Assembly: GCF_026151205.1 (NCBI RefSeq)
Contig: NC_087076.1
Coordinates: 17,267,919-17,331,918, forward strand
From: Bolinopsis microptera
Lineage: Eukaryota; Ctenophora; Tentaculata; Lobata; Bolinopsidae
Length of the DNA: 64,000 bases
Direction: 5' to 3'
Part shown: positions 11,285-21,447 of the stretch, piece by piece
Layout of the letters: every line of letters begins with the position of its first letter
Position numbering within the stretch: the stretch's first letter is position 1
The notes under the pieces: generated by a model
What the model saw: only the letters and a program-made list of their open reading frames with translations
The model's database searches: none
Told to the model about the DNA's origin: nothing
Made by a program: the position numbers and the translations under genes

Positions 11285-12177
11285 TTATGCTCCAGCTTCA
11301 GCCTTAGCTTTCAACGCATTCAGTTTCTTCTTAGCCTCGAAATAAACAGCGGACTTTTCCTTTCGCTTAACCTCCAGTTTGTCGACAACATCACCGTATT
11401 TCCATCCGACTTCACGAGATATTCTGCCGACAGACGCGTACCTTCGGCCGGGTTTCAACCTGAGGACTCGCAGAGCTGAGGGGATAACCATCCTCTTGGT
11501 CTTGTCATAAGGAGCTGGGATTCCTTCGAATACCTTCAGTCTGAAAATGAGAGCAGGTCAGAAAGTCAGTCGTTACCCTTAGACTTTCTAGGTTCGAACT
11601 GTCATTTTGGAAAATCATATTGCAACCACCTTTAAATTCATCAAAAGAAAATTAAATTAAACTACAATTAAAAAATAACCTGTTAAGAGCCTCCATTCCA
11701 CGTTGGGTTTTGTGAGGGATCATGCCTCTGATGGTCCTCCACAAGATCTTGCTGGGGGCTCTGAAATGGAAAGGTCCGCGGCATGGGTTACTGTTCATCC
11801 TCTTCCTCAAGAAGGCGAAGTACTTCAGCTTGTTTCGGTAAAAAGATCCAGAAACGTTCAGCAACTCGCATCTGATAAGAAAAACTTTGATTAGAATTAT
11901 GTTTTTAAGACGATGGTTTTAAATTGAAACACAATTTATTTCACGTTAAAAGTGAATTCAGTGAGAAATAATAATTATTTTGTGTAACAAGAATGGTTCA
12001 TTCTTATATCAATATCCGAAATTTATCTGATTTCTAAAAAGATAAAACCTATCAACTGGGTATTTACCTGACAACAACGACCCTCTGGCCATCAAGGAGC
12101 TGTTTGGCAATGACACTAGCAAGCCTTCCGATAAGGTGACCCCTGCCGTCGACGACAATGACTTTCTCGAACCCCAT
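11285..12177 (-). CDS. RPL13A: 60S ribosomal protein L13a (uL13)
   Basis: Three coding exons on the minus strand: 12068-12177, 11680-11871 and 11285-11540, joined in phase 2 twice, giving 185 residues (human about 203, the difference being a shorter C-terminal tail). Exon 1 begins [20 protein letters not shown], the uL13 start. Exon 2 carries [20 protein letters not shown] and the [16 protein letters not shown] core. Exon 3 carries [20 protein letters not shown] and a lysine-rich end. Donors are GTAAAT and GTTATT, acceptors TATCAG and TTTCAG. The protein sits in the large cytosolic ribosomal subunit. A splice acceptor (ATTTCTAG) lies 2 bases before the ATG, so an upstream 5'UTR exon or a spliced leader is expected. 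MOCS2B ends 368 bases upstream on the same strand. Confidence 0.97.
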
Positions 12178-12544
12178 GGCTAGAAATCAGGTTGATTAGT
12201 TAAATCATGATTGGTAAGTATTATTGTTTTACAGAAATTGAGCATATATTTTTATATTCGTAGGTAGACTCTAGGCTCACAGAGTGCTTAAATGACTAAT
12301 GGACTTTAAGTCAGAACAAGTTAAAAGGTCCAGCTGTTACAAAATATCTGAAAATATATCTTTTTCGAATTTTAGCTCATAAAAACGGTTTACAGACAAC
12401 AATATGTTTATTCACAGATGATAGGGTGTTTATTCTAGATTTCTTCAGCATACTCAGTGTGAGTGTCGCAGAGCAAATTCATATCTGCAAGGTAAATCAA
12501 CCAGCGAAAATCATCGCTCATATCCTCTAACCATACACATAGTT

Positions 12545-13013
12545 TCATTTACCAGGACCCGAATTGGCACAACCTTTGCAATTTTCTTTCCAAGTCGACC
12601 CGTCTTCATACCACTCCTTCTTCCACACAGGAGCCCTCTCCTTGATCTTATCAACAGCTTCAGACACAAAAGTTATCGCATCAGCACGATGTGGTGATGA
12701 TGCAGCGACAATTATACTCGTCTCACAAACATCAACTCGGCCAGTCCTATGTGCGACGTAAACTTTTCTCACGTCATACGACTTCGCCAGCTCTAAACAG
12801 ATGCGATCAATTTCTTTAATCGCCATTGCTTCGTACGCCTCGTACTCAAGATACAGCACAGTTTTATCATTAAAAGTGTCTCTGGTTGTTCCACAGAATA
12901 TTGATATGCCGCCACAGGATGGTATTGTGATGTGTTCCAAGGCCTCACTTAACGTCCAGGGGAGTAGGTGTTATACGGATGAGATTGAAATTCAGCTCAT
13001 CGTCTGACGGCAT
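12545..13013 (-). CDS. MOCS2B: Molybdopterin synthase large subunit (MOCS2B), frameshifted
   Basis: MoaE-family protein, which transfers sulfur from thiocarboxylated MOCS2A to precursor Z to make molybdopterin in the cytosol. The main frame (12545-12940 and a few codons upstream) shows PSCGGISIFCGTTRDTF, LEYEAYEAMA, AHRTGRVDV, ASSPHRADA and the catalytic lysine region APVWKKEWYEDGSTWK, all intact, ending in a Cys/Gly-rich tail. The natural N-terminus is in another frame: ATG at 13011-13013 opens MPSDDELNFNLIRITPTPLD, then VK and a TGA at 12945-12947. The family continues 'LxVxEALEHI', which is exactly what follows (SEALEHITIP) if one A near 12948-12951 is skipped. So a single extra base separates two matching halves. 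The main frame has no upstream ATG. A 5-codon uORF (MVTSY) lies at 13114-13131. No MOCS2A frame is seen nearby. Confidence 0.9.
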
Positions 13014-13604
13014 CTTGGGGGATCTATCTTATGTTACGGGGATATGATACCGGCAATCTGATCTGTACACAGGAAGGTGTGGAGATGTGAACAGTGAAGT
13101 AGCTGTAAAATGCCTAGTAGCTAGTCACCATCTTGTTATGTTAAAAGGTTTCAGCCATTTATGAAGCGGAAAGAAGAATGAGGTGCAACAAAATTGTTTA
13201 TATTATATACGCAATCATGAGACACAGGAAATATTAACATTTTAATTCAGAAAAAATACATACAATACACAAAACGTAATTATCAATCAATTATCAATCA
13301 ATTATTAATCAAATAAAGTTAGAGTATATTTCAAACCAAAAATTACAAAAAGTCTCAAAGCCCGAGAAAAAAATTAAATACATCAAGTTCGAACCATATT
13401 TAAACTCTAAAACCATTTAACAGTTAACACGTACTTTACACACCTATCCAGTCGATTGTCTACTGCAAAAAGAAAACGATAATACAAAGTCTGCTAAAAC
13501 CATAATACATTTTCAATAGCTTTTTGATTTTTTTAAATCATTTCATTTACTCTATAATCTGATAGAGGGAAAATGGAAAGAAAACTGGGGATTTTTTAAA
13601 CCTT
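13014..13604. other. MOCS2B leader and intergenic spacer
   Basis: Contains the MOCS2B 5' leader with the uORF at 13114-13131 (minus strand) and the AT-rich 3' flank of the TGN38-like gene, with a small direct repeat of AATTATCAATC near 13280. No other exon seen. Confidence 0.5.
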
Positions 13605-15782
13605 TCAATCGACAGCGTTATGTTGCATTGTTCGAAGTGGTTGATAGTAAATGTCGTTACCGTTCTTATTGAAATGCCGTTTAATTATGTGCCGATAATA
13701 ATAACCAACATACAAGAAGACAAAAACTACTGTAGTTAAAATAAAAAGTCTGAAGAAGGAAAAGTCTGAGTCGCTTTCAGGATTTACGACTTTAGGGACA
13801 AGGGTGGGGAAATATTTTTTGGGGCGATTATCAGCGTTATGTGATTGATCATCTTTTGGTAATTGTTCAGCTAAGGAAGGGGAGGTGACGTCGGGAATGT
13901 TTACGGTATAGAGGGTATCATCTGTATCCTTATCATCGGGTTTAGAAGTGTTCTGCTTTGTGTTACTATCAATGGAAGTATTGTTTGTGATTGCAGTATC
14001 CTGGGGGACTATTTCATGTTTGCTATCATCCTTGGGAACTGAATCACCTTCTTTCTCAGGATCTTTCTTATCCTCGGCCTCAGGCTTAGATTCAGCCTCC
14101 TTACTTGTTTCTGAATCTTGGTCATTTCCTTCATCTTTCTGTTCGGTCTCATCGGCTTTGCTTTTCTGTTCGGTCTCATCGGCTTTGCTTTTCTGGTCTT
14201 CAACTACCTCATCTGGATTATTAACAACTGTCTTCGTATCTAGAAGCTCAGCTGTGCTCTTATCTTTTGCAGTTTTGTCAGGATCTCCCTCAGTTTCTGG
14301 CTTCAAACCATCCGCATCCTGGGGGTCCAGTTTCGTGTCACCAGTCTTGGGGACAATCTGAGATTCATCGCCGATGTTCTTATCATCTTCTTGTTGCTGC
14401 TCAACTTTGTTGTCTTCTACAGGTCGTTCTGTAGGTTGTAATGACTTATCTTTAATTTTAGTGTGAGTCAAAGCAGGTACCTCGTTGTCAAGATTTGATT
14501 CAACCTCCTCGCAGTGCACTACGGAGCCTGAAGTTAGAACTAGTTTTAAATAAGCCCAAATCTGAAAGCATCGGTTTTACAGCTTACTTACACAATTAGT
14601 AATTACATTGGGGGTGATGCAACGTCAATTAATGTCAATTAATGTCAATTAATGTCAATTAATGTCAATTAATGTCAATTAATGTCAATGTCAGTTTTGC
14701 AAAATTTTGGAATACTGACATTAATTGACACGATATTTTTCGACCCAAGATTATGTAGTTCTACCATATTTTTAGCACTTAAGAACGTTTATATCATCAA
14801 TTTATTCACTACTATCACATATGGAAATGTGAAATGTGAAAAAATTCAGATCATTAAACAATAAAACTAAAATAATACGGTTTTCCGAAATTTAATTTTC
14901 TTAAATGGGCGTGGCCATCCAAGGGCGTGGTTCTCAACATCATCAGAACTTAAAACCCGCATTAAACGAAATGCCTTTATGACATTTATATTTGAATAAC
15001 GAATCTTAAACAGCTAACAGTACTCCTTCATACTAAAAAAGCCGATTCTAGATATTTTACCTGTATAAGAAACCAATAAAATATGGGCGTGGCCGGTGGG
15101 GACCGAAGATGGAAGAGTTGGAAGCTGAAATTTTTTTTGGTGGTCTTTGAACCTAATGATCAACAGATAAGAACATACTCATAATTATTCAAGGACATTT
15201 TATTTTTTTGAACCTGTCTAACTTAATTAGACGTGGATATCTTGAATATTTATCAAATAATGATAATCTCAAATTTCAAGACAAATTAATGTCAATTAAT
15301 GTCAATTAATGTCAATTAATGTCAATTAATGTCAATTAATGTCAATTAATGTCAATGTCAGTTTGGGGTTTTTATGGAATACTGACATTAATTGACGTTG
15401 CATCACCCCCATTACATTAGACAATTTCAACGACAGTTTCGACACATATCGGGAGAAAATAAGCGCGTGGCCATTTAAACCTGCACAATAAAAAATAGAG
15501 GCTCAGTCAATTGAGATCGAGACTTACATGTTAGCAGGAAAGAGAGCAGAAGGAAAAATATAAAACTTGTCTGAACCCGTCCCACATCACCTCTTTTTCT
15601 GCCTGGAATAAATTGATAATTGAACTGAGGCACAATTAGGGTAAAACAATTCACGAAGCGATTTAAGTCTTAACATGGTAATGCAAACCAATAAAGCGAG
15701 AACCCAAAAAAAGTTCTTGGTTCTTAAAAATGAATATCATAAATTACGGGAAAATAGTTTTAAAAGTGCATAACTTACCCAT
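13605..15782 (-). CDS. TGN38/46-like trans-Golgi membrane protein
   Basis: Three coding exons: 15779-15782 (ATGG only), 15528-15602, and 13605-14527, phases 1 and 1, giving 333 residues. Donors are GTAAGT in both introns. Residues ~15-33 (FIFFLLLSFLL, then TCSVVHC) form a signal peptide that appears only with this splicing. Residues ~34-280 are a hydrophilic, Asp/Glu/Lys/Ser/Thr-rich lumenal stem with a duplicated QKSKADETE. Residues ~287-303 are one membrane span (FILTTVVFVFLYVGYYY), followed by a short basic tail holding YYQPL at 320-324, a YxxPhi sorting signal. TGN38/46 (TGOLN2) has the same plan: signal peptide, acidic repeat-rich lumen, one span, tail with YQRL bound by AP-complex mu subunits for TGN retrieval. 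Sequence identity with vertebrates outside the tail is low, so orthology is inferred from architecture. The second intron hosts the hAT-like MITE. Confidence 0.65.
14610..15410. mobile_element. Non-autonomous hAT-like MITE, copy 2
   Basis: An 801-bp copy of the element at 6733-7497, flanked by a perfect 8-bp duplication ATTACATT (14602-14609 and 15411-15418). The subterminal GTCAATTAAT arrays have about six units at each end. It fills most of the second intron of the TGN38-like gene; without it and one duplication the intron would be about 191 bp. No ORF, so transposition would need an enzyme from elsewhere. Confidence 0.93.
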
Positions 15783-16093
15783 CACCTCATGTCAGAGCCA
15801 ACCCCAATCCCAATCAATGTTTCATCAACTACCTTAATAATTGTTGTGGTTATTGTCAAACTAGCTAAGCAACATGTTATTTTTCGTAAATGAAAGGGAG
15901 AGATGTACGTACTACGTATAAACTAAATAAGAAAGTTGATAGTTTTTAAATACGCTGCACTGAATAGTCAATCTGTTTCAATGTTTCATCTACAAGATGC
16001 ATAGATCACGAATAAATCTGATGCCAGAATGAGAACTTTAGAAAGTTCTTTTTAATAAAACGAGGAATTTGATAAATAAAAATCACGATAAAA
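15783..16093. other. Intergenic, TGN38-like to RPL17
   Basis: 5' flank of the TGN38-like gene and 3' flank of RPL17, both on the minus strand. A short out-of-frame ATG (ATGAGGTGA) overlaps the TGN38-like start region. Nothing else recognised. Confidence 0.5.
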
Positions 16094-17041
16094 TTATTCA
16101 GCTCCCAATCTTGCTCTGGCTCTGGCCTCCTTCTTCTTGCTCTTCTTCTTAGGAGCATCATCGTCCTCTTTGGCGACGACACTTTCTGTTTCAGTAAGGA
16201 TCATCTCGATATGACAGGGAGAGCACATGAAGGGGTTGATTCTTCCGTGGGCTCGGTACGTTCTTCGTCGCATTTGAGGGGCTCTGTTCACTTGGATGTA
16301 TTCGACAACGAGGGAATCCACTTCAAGACCCTGGTGGTTGAACAATTAGATCAGAATATGATGTGAAAGTTAAAATATTGCTCAATTATAACTCAAGTTT
16401 TCGCTGCTTTTAAGGCCATGCCTATTTGACCAAAAGTTGAGGAATAAATGGACATAGGATTGCCCCTCACCTCCCCCTCCCCCAGAGAATAAAATGAGGT
16501 TAAGAGAATTATAAAAGTAAAAAAGTTAAGACTTAATAGTTACCTTAACTTCGGCGTTAGATTCAGCATTCTTCAACAGATCAAGTACAATAGTAGCACT
16601 CTTTTTGGGCCATGCACCAAGAGATCCTGATGTGTTAAAAGCTTTGGTTTGGGCGTGACGTCCAACACCTCCCATAAACCTCCTCATTGGGATGATCTGT
16701 TTCTTTCCAACAACATCTTTAAGATATTTCTGGGCTTTTCGGAGATGCATTCCCTTGATGGCCTGAGCAACCTCACGGGAAGTTTTGAAATGTGTCCTTA
16801 GATGGAAGCCCCTGGCTTTTACCGCTGAAATGAAGAATTGTATTAATCCAATTTATAGATAGTCAATTCGCCTGCTCTCCCTTAATGCCAAATTCGAATA
16901 GATGCTGATATAATATAATTAGAGTGAATTTAGGTTTTTCAGTCGCCATCATGTAATGATTAAAAAATTTCGTACTATTACCAAACAAAAAAGATACTTA
17001 CATTTGGCCGGATTCTCTGCTTCTTTGGCGTACCTCACCAT
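16094..17041 (-). CDS. RPL17: 60S ribosomal protein L17 (uL22)
   Basis: Three coding exons: 17002-17041, 16544-16824 and 16094-16330 (phases 1 and 0), 185 residues, matching the family length. It starts [13 protein letters not shown], continues with [20 protein letters not shown] and [13 protein letters not shown] in exon 2, and [20 protein letters not shown] plus [11 protein letters not shown] in exon 3, ending in a Lys/Ala-rich tail. uL22 lines the peptide exit tunnel of the large subunit. Splice donors GTAAGT and GTAACT, acceptors TTTCAG and CACCAG. An acceptor-like TTTATAG lies 7 bases before the ATG. RPS20 lies 223 bases upstream on the same strand, so the two could share regulatory sequence. 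Confidence 0.97.
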
Positions 17042-17263
17042 CGTGAAGCTATAAACGTTAAATTATTATTACGGATTAAATATTGTGGTATAAGTAATCA
17101 TTCGAATGAAGGAGCAGAAAAATTTATTTTAAATTTTATGTGGTATGGACTATGGATAATACGATTGTATGTCAAATAATCAAGAACTTAAGGGTTTTTC
17201 CAGATATAGAGCGATTCAAAGTAAACACAAATAATATCGATAAATAAAAACTAGATAAAACAT

Positions 17264-17623
17264 TTAACTATCGGCAATCGTCACTTCAACTTCTACACCA
17301 GGTTCAATGCTGATACTGGTGATCTGTTTCACTGTTTCGCTGGGTGATTTCAGGTCGATTACTCGCTTGTGGATCTTCATCTCAAACTTATCCCAGGTCT
17401 TTGAACCTTCACCACAGGGGGTCTTTCTGGTGGTAATTTTAAGGTTTTTGTTGGGGAGACGCACTGGTCCAACAACATCAAGATCCTTGGCTTTGGCACC
17501 ATGGATTAAATCAGTGCACACTTTCTCCAAGCTTTTGAGGTTCCTACTGGTTAAAGTAATTCTGATTCTGTGGCTAGCAACCTCGTCAACGGGCATGCCC
17601 TTCTCGGGCTTGTACGCAGCCAT
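17264..17623 (-). CDS. RPS20: 40S ribosomal protein S20 (uS10)
   Basis: A single coding exon of 119 residues, the normal family length. It starts [20 protein letters not shown], then [16 protein letters not shown], then [20 protein letters not shown], and ends [16 protein letters not shown], almost the animal consensus. uS10 is in the head of the small subunit. The ATG is preceded by TTTGTGTTCAG and one G, a textbook splice acceptor, so the 5'UTR exon lies upstream or is a trans-spliced leader. GTAAGT donors occur on the minus strand near 18053-18068 and could end a cis 5'UTR exon. Confidence 0.98.
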   Translation of the reverse strand: MAAYKPEKGMPVDEVASHRIRITLTSRNLKSLEKVCTDLIHGAKAKDLDVVGPVRLPNKNLKITTRKTPCGEGSKTWDKFEMKIHKRVIDLKSPSETVKQITSISIEPGVEVEVTIADS

Positions 17624-18090
17624 CCTGAACACAAAGGATGATTAGAAGGTGAGCATGGATCATTTGCTAATTACTTGTTAATAGTTCTCGTTACCAATCC
17701 TATATCATCTATATTTTACGAGGGATTAAAAACGACCGGTAAGTTAAAACGATAATGAAAATTTAATTATTATAGGCTACTATGAGCATTTTAGCAACAA
17801 ATCGCATGATAGATCTGAAAATAAATCCCTAAAAAAGCTTGCACCAGACGCTATGATCTTATTGAGAACAACTTTGGACCAGAAGCATATCTACGTGTGA
17901 TAAGAATCCCGGATATGACTTTCGAAAAAGCAGAACGGCTGCCATGTGCATGTCACAACCTTTACATTGAATAGGGCAGTATGAAACATGTTGGTGCCAC
18001 AAGAAGATATGTGGTTGACTCTTTTTAAATCAAATCAATTTGATGGTGGTTTACTTACTGGTTGACTTACTGCTTTTTCAGTTGAAGGCT
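17624..18090. other. RPS20 upstream region
   Basis: Should hold the RPS20 promoter and any 5'UTR exon. Two minus-strand GTAAGT donor-like sites near 18053-18068 are candidates for the 5'UTR exon end. No open frame of note. Confidence 0.4.
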
Positions 18091-18175
18091 TAAGACCCTA
18101 GGGCGGGCCTAGATAGACGGTACCTGATGCGTCACGTAATCGACCACCTAACGCATCACATCACGTCTAGCTAGG
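18091..18175. repeat. Mini palindromic element, copy 1
   Basis: An ~85-bp imperfect hairpin with outer TAAGACCC and inner CTAGATAGACGGTA, a central ACGTAATCGA, then the complementary GCATCAC and CGTCTAGCTAGG. The same plan occurs at 32596-32684. Confidence 0.65.
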
Positions 18176-18685
18176 TTTTTGCTTTGGCAAGGACCAGCAC
18201 GTCATGACAAGTTTAATGAGATCAATTAGATTTCAGTCATGGCCAGTTTTAATGAGATCCAATGATTCCTTCATAGCTCGTCATTGACAGGGTGAGCATT
18301 AATAATATGATGATGAAAATCTTTTAAAATAACTGGCTACAATGAGCATGTTATTAACAATAAATAGTAGGGATCAAAAACTTTAATTTTTAACAGAAAA
18401 TTTATAGAAACACACAAAAAATTCTACCCTGCTAAAAAGCTATTAAAACATTAATAGTTTCGTATAAAATTTAAGATCTTTAAAACAATTAAGCTACACT
18501 TAAAAATACTATTAAAAATGTTTAAGAAACAAAATATTTGACTTTACCAGTCTCTTGACGTTTCAAAATGAAACTAAGGTGGAAATGCAGTTACATACAG
18601 GACACTGGTTCTTAATCATTACTGAAAGAAACTATTTCGAAATGTTAGTTCTAGACACTTTACAAATGCTTTTCTGTGAACTAAA

Positions 18686-19783
18686 GGGGGGCATGACAGG
18701 TCTCCAATGTCTCTTGTCTTTTTTTAAAAGATAGGGTGCGGAGACATGTCCTGGAGACATTGGAGACACAGCTTTTGGAGACATTGGAGACATTGGGTCA
18801 TTGGAGACACAGCTTTTGGAGACATTGGGGAAATTAGGGACCTAAAATGGAGACATTGGACACAGCTTTTGGAGACATTGCGTTGGGAACATTGGGGACA
18901 TAAAATGGATAGTAGGGGCACTGGGGATATTTTGAAGTTTGTGTCTCCAGTAATCAACGTATCCCTTCTATTCATTTTCACCAAGTTTTGTAGAAATTTA
19001 GAACAATGGAGACAAATTGCTCTATACTAACAGTATAAAATAATACGTGCGTGCGCGGCTTGAGCCGCGCCGCATAAGAACGGATGCGTGCAGGGGCTGG
19101 AGTACGCTTGTATGTAGATTAATGAAATGTTGCATTGTAAATATTGAGAATTGACGATATATTATGATCTAATAGTAAATTTTACAAAGCTGGCTTTGGA
19201 TTTAGGTAAGATTATAATTTGTAATTTATTTTTAAAAACCACGGATAGTTTTAAATTTATTTCTATTTGTCGTATAATCATGAATCATGAACAATTTAAT
19301 CCTGTTTTCAAGAATGCGCGGCTTTGGCGGCCAGTTATTGACTTATACATTAAATTGAATTTTAAATAGAAATGTGAACATATTAAAATTTAAAACTTTC
19401 AAAACGGAGGCTTATAAATATTATTATATTATGATTGTAAAATAAAGGATAAAATTTTAAATTTGTTTCACTAAAATTTGTTTCACTAACTAGTAGGGAT
19501 CACACAGACAGACAAGAATCTTTTAGTTCTTGATTCCTTGAAGGAATCAAGAACTAAAAGATTCCCAATGTCTCCAAAAACTGTGTCTCCAATGTCTCCA
19601 ATGCCCCTAATATCCATTCTATGTCCCTAATGTCCCCAATGTCTCCAATGTCTCCAAAGGCTGTGTCTCCGATGTCCCCAATGTCCCCAATGTCTCCAAA
19701 AGCTGTGTCTCCAATGTCTCCAATGTATTTGTCTTTTTCGAAAAGATAAGGTGCGGGAGACATTGGAGACGTGTCATCCCCCC
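18686..19783. mobile_element. Minisatellite-filled inverted-repeat element
   Basis: Outer ends GGGGGGCATGACAGGTCTCC and the complement of GACGTGTCATCCCCCC are inverted. Inside each end lies an array of GGAGACATT units interspersed with GACACAGCTTTT, reading forward at ~18740-18900 and as the complement (AATGTCTCC, AAAAGCTGTGTC) at ~19560-19760. The centre (18960-19560) is AT-rich and non-coding with a local palindrome around 19520-19560. Flanks ACTAAAGG and ACTTAAGA agree at 6 of 8 bases, so an 8-bp target duplication is possible but not clear. Short open frames here are by-products of the repeat. Confidence 0.7.
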
Positions 19784-20158
19784 ACTTAAGAGATCACATC
19801 GAAAAACTATTCCCCTGATATTACAACAATATCTGAATTAAAGATGTTTCTTGTCAAGTAAACACAGTCCAATATCACTTGACTATACCTCAATATGTTT
19901 GTTCGTCCATACTTGTACTATAAGTAACATAATTAGCAAAATATATAAAGCTATATAATAAATCTCGTTTTCTAAGAATAAGAAAACTTCATCTTTTTGA
20001 CAGATTAATCTTAAGCGTAAAGTTAAGATTTAGTCCCTGGCTTTCGACAATTTCAACACAGACACTTGCACTTATATAATACATAGTCTCTGGAACAGTT
20101 CAGTATGATAGAGGCCTGCTCAGCTGCTCAGTCGACAATGGACAATCCACTATTTCTA
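19784..20158. other. Gene-free stretch
   Basis: AT-rich spacer between two mobile elements. No exon seen. Confidence 0.4.
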
Positions 20159-20874
20159 CAGGGTGGGCCAAAAGTCAGTGTGCAAACGTTGGCCTTAATA
20201 GCTCAGTCACTGAGTGCCCAATTGAAATAATTTGTTCTGGTATGACTTACTACCACCACTGGTTCGAGAAATTTGTCAAATCGAAACATATTTGTGTTCA
20301 TTTTTTTCAAAAGAAGGTTCATTTTCGCATTTATTTGATAGTTTGGATAGTCGGATCGAGCCAAATTTTATTGAATTGTGTTTGAACATTTAAATTACGT
20401 TTGCCCTGAAAAAATGAGAGTTCTAGCTTCTCAGATGACCGAGATATGAACCTTAACGAGGTTATTCATTACGTGTGATCAGGTGATTGGTTTACCTAAT
20501 CACGTGATTAAGTGACCCCGTTAACCACCCCGTTAAACATTATGGGAATCGTGAAGGCTGCCCAATTAAGGTGTCGTGTCGCGGTGTCACATAATCACCC
20601 AGTCAATTTTGTTAACGAGATACAGAAAATGCTTGATAACTTCGTCATTTCTAATCCGTTTTGCTTCATATTTTCAGATCATATGCAACATTTAATAATC
20701 TACCGGTTCTGAAAAAATTAGACATCTAGAAAAATATTCGAATTTCACATTTTGGTGACGGAATCCTCGAACCAGTAGGTACAGTAAACCATCTGCAAAG
20801 CAACAACCCTCAAATATAAAACACGGCGGAGGTTTAAGACCCAACGTTTGCACACTGACTTTTGGCCCACCCTG
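20159..20874. mobile_element. Mariner-type MITE, copy A
   Basis: A 716-bp element with 34-bp perfect terminal inverted repeats beginning CAGGGTGGGCCAAAAGTCAG, flanked by TA on both sides (20157-20158 and 20875-20876), as in Tc1/mariner insertions. It has no transposase. A 66-residue frame (20512-20712, MTPLTTPLNIMGIVK...) is open here and in copy B. The terminal repeat differs from copy B after base 21, yet matches itself perfectly. Confidence 0.92.
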
Positions 20875-20876
20875 TA

Positions 20877-21447
20877 TAAGAAAATTTTTAGAAACACACC
20901 TAACATATTCTACCTTGCTAAAAAGCTATTAAAAACATCAATAGTTTCGTATAAAATGTAAGATCTAAACAATTACTACCCTTCAAATACTATTAAAAAT
21001 GTTCAGCAACATCATGTCGAAATTCGTGGGAAAATGTTTCAGAATAAGTCCTTTGTGAATGCAATGGGTTGGTAGTCTGTTCAACTTTCAAGCTACAATA
21101 TAGATAAGTAGTTGATCTCATAAAAGCACAAGCACATAAAAAAATGGGAAAAGAACTAGTGTAGGCACAGTCATTCGGGTGGACTGATCGATTCAAAAAT
21201 GTTACTGTATAACAACGACAGCCAGTCAGATTAAATCACAGTTCTGATAATGAGGAAATCAGAAAGAATGTTTAAAACTAGTGATGATGTTTATGTCATA
21301 ATTCTAAATTGATCTAAATCTAAAATCTTAACATCGATTTGAAACTCCGTCAAGATTGGACACAGGAGTTGAGTCAAGAAGTAGCAAACACATAAACTTA
21401 GATAGATTATCTTTGAAGCTTGGTTTAATGAAGTATTTCTATAAGGT
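20877..21447. other. Gene-free stretch
   Basis: AT-rich. Near 20885-20985 the text resembles 18400-18500 (aaaattctaccctgctaaaaagctattaaaa), a diverged local duplication that suggests the mobile elements between were inserted into or carried with repeated flanks. Confidence 0.45.

Noticed and set aside
11541-11679. C/D snoRNA in the RPL13A intron (TTGATGA ... CGACTGAC)
   Set aside because: RPL13A introns host snoRNAs in vertebrates and box-like motifs are present, but no terminal stem or convincing rRNA guide could be shown.
15528-15599. Frame MWDGFRQVLYFSFCSLSC as the TGN38-like start
   Set aside because: It stops before the donor. The ATGG exon at 15779-15782 gives a complete, phase-correct signal peptide instead.
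18724-19763. Short Cys/Gly-Asp-rich frames
   Set aside because: They translate the GGAGACATT minisatellite.
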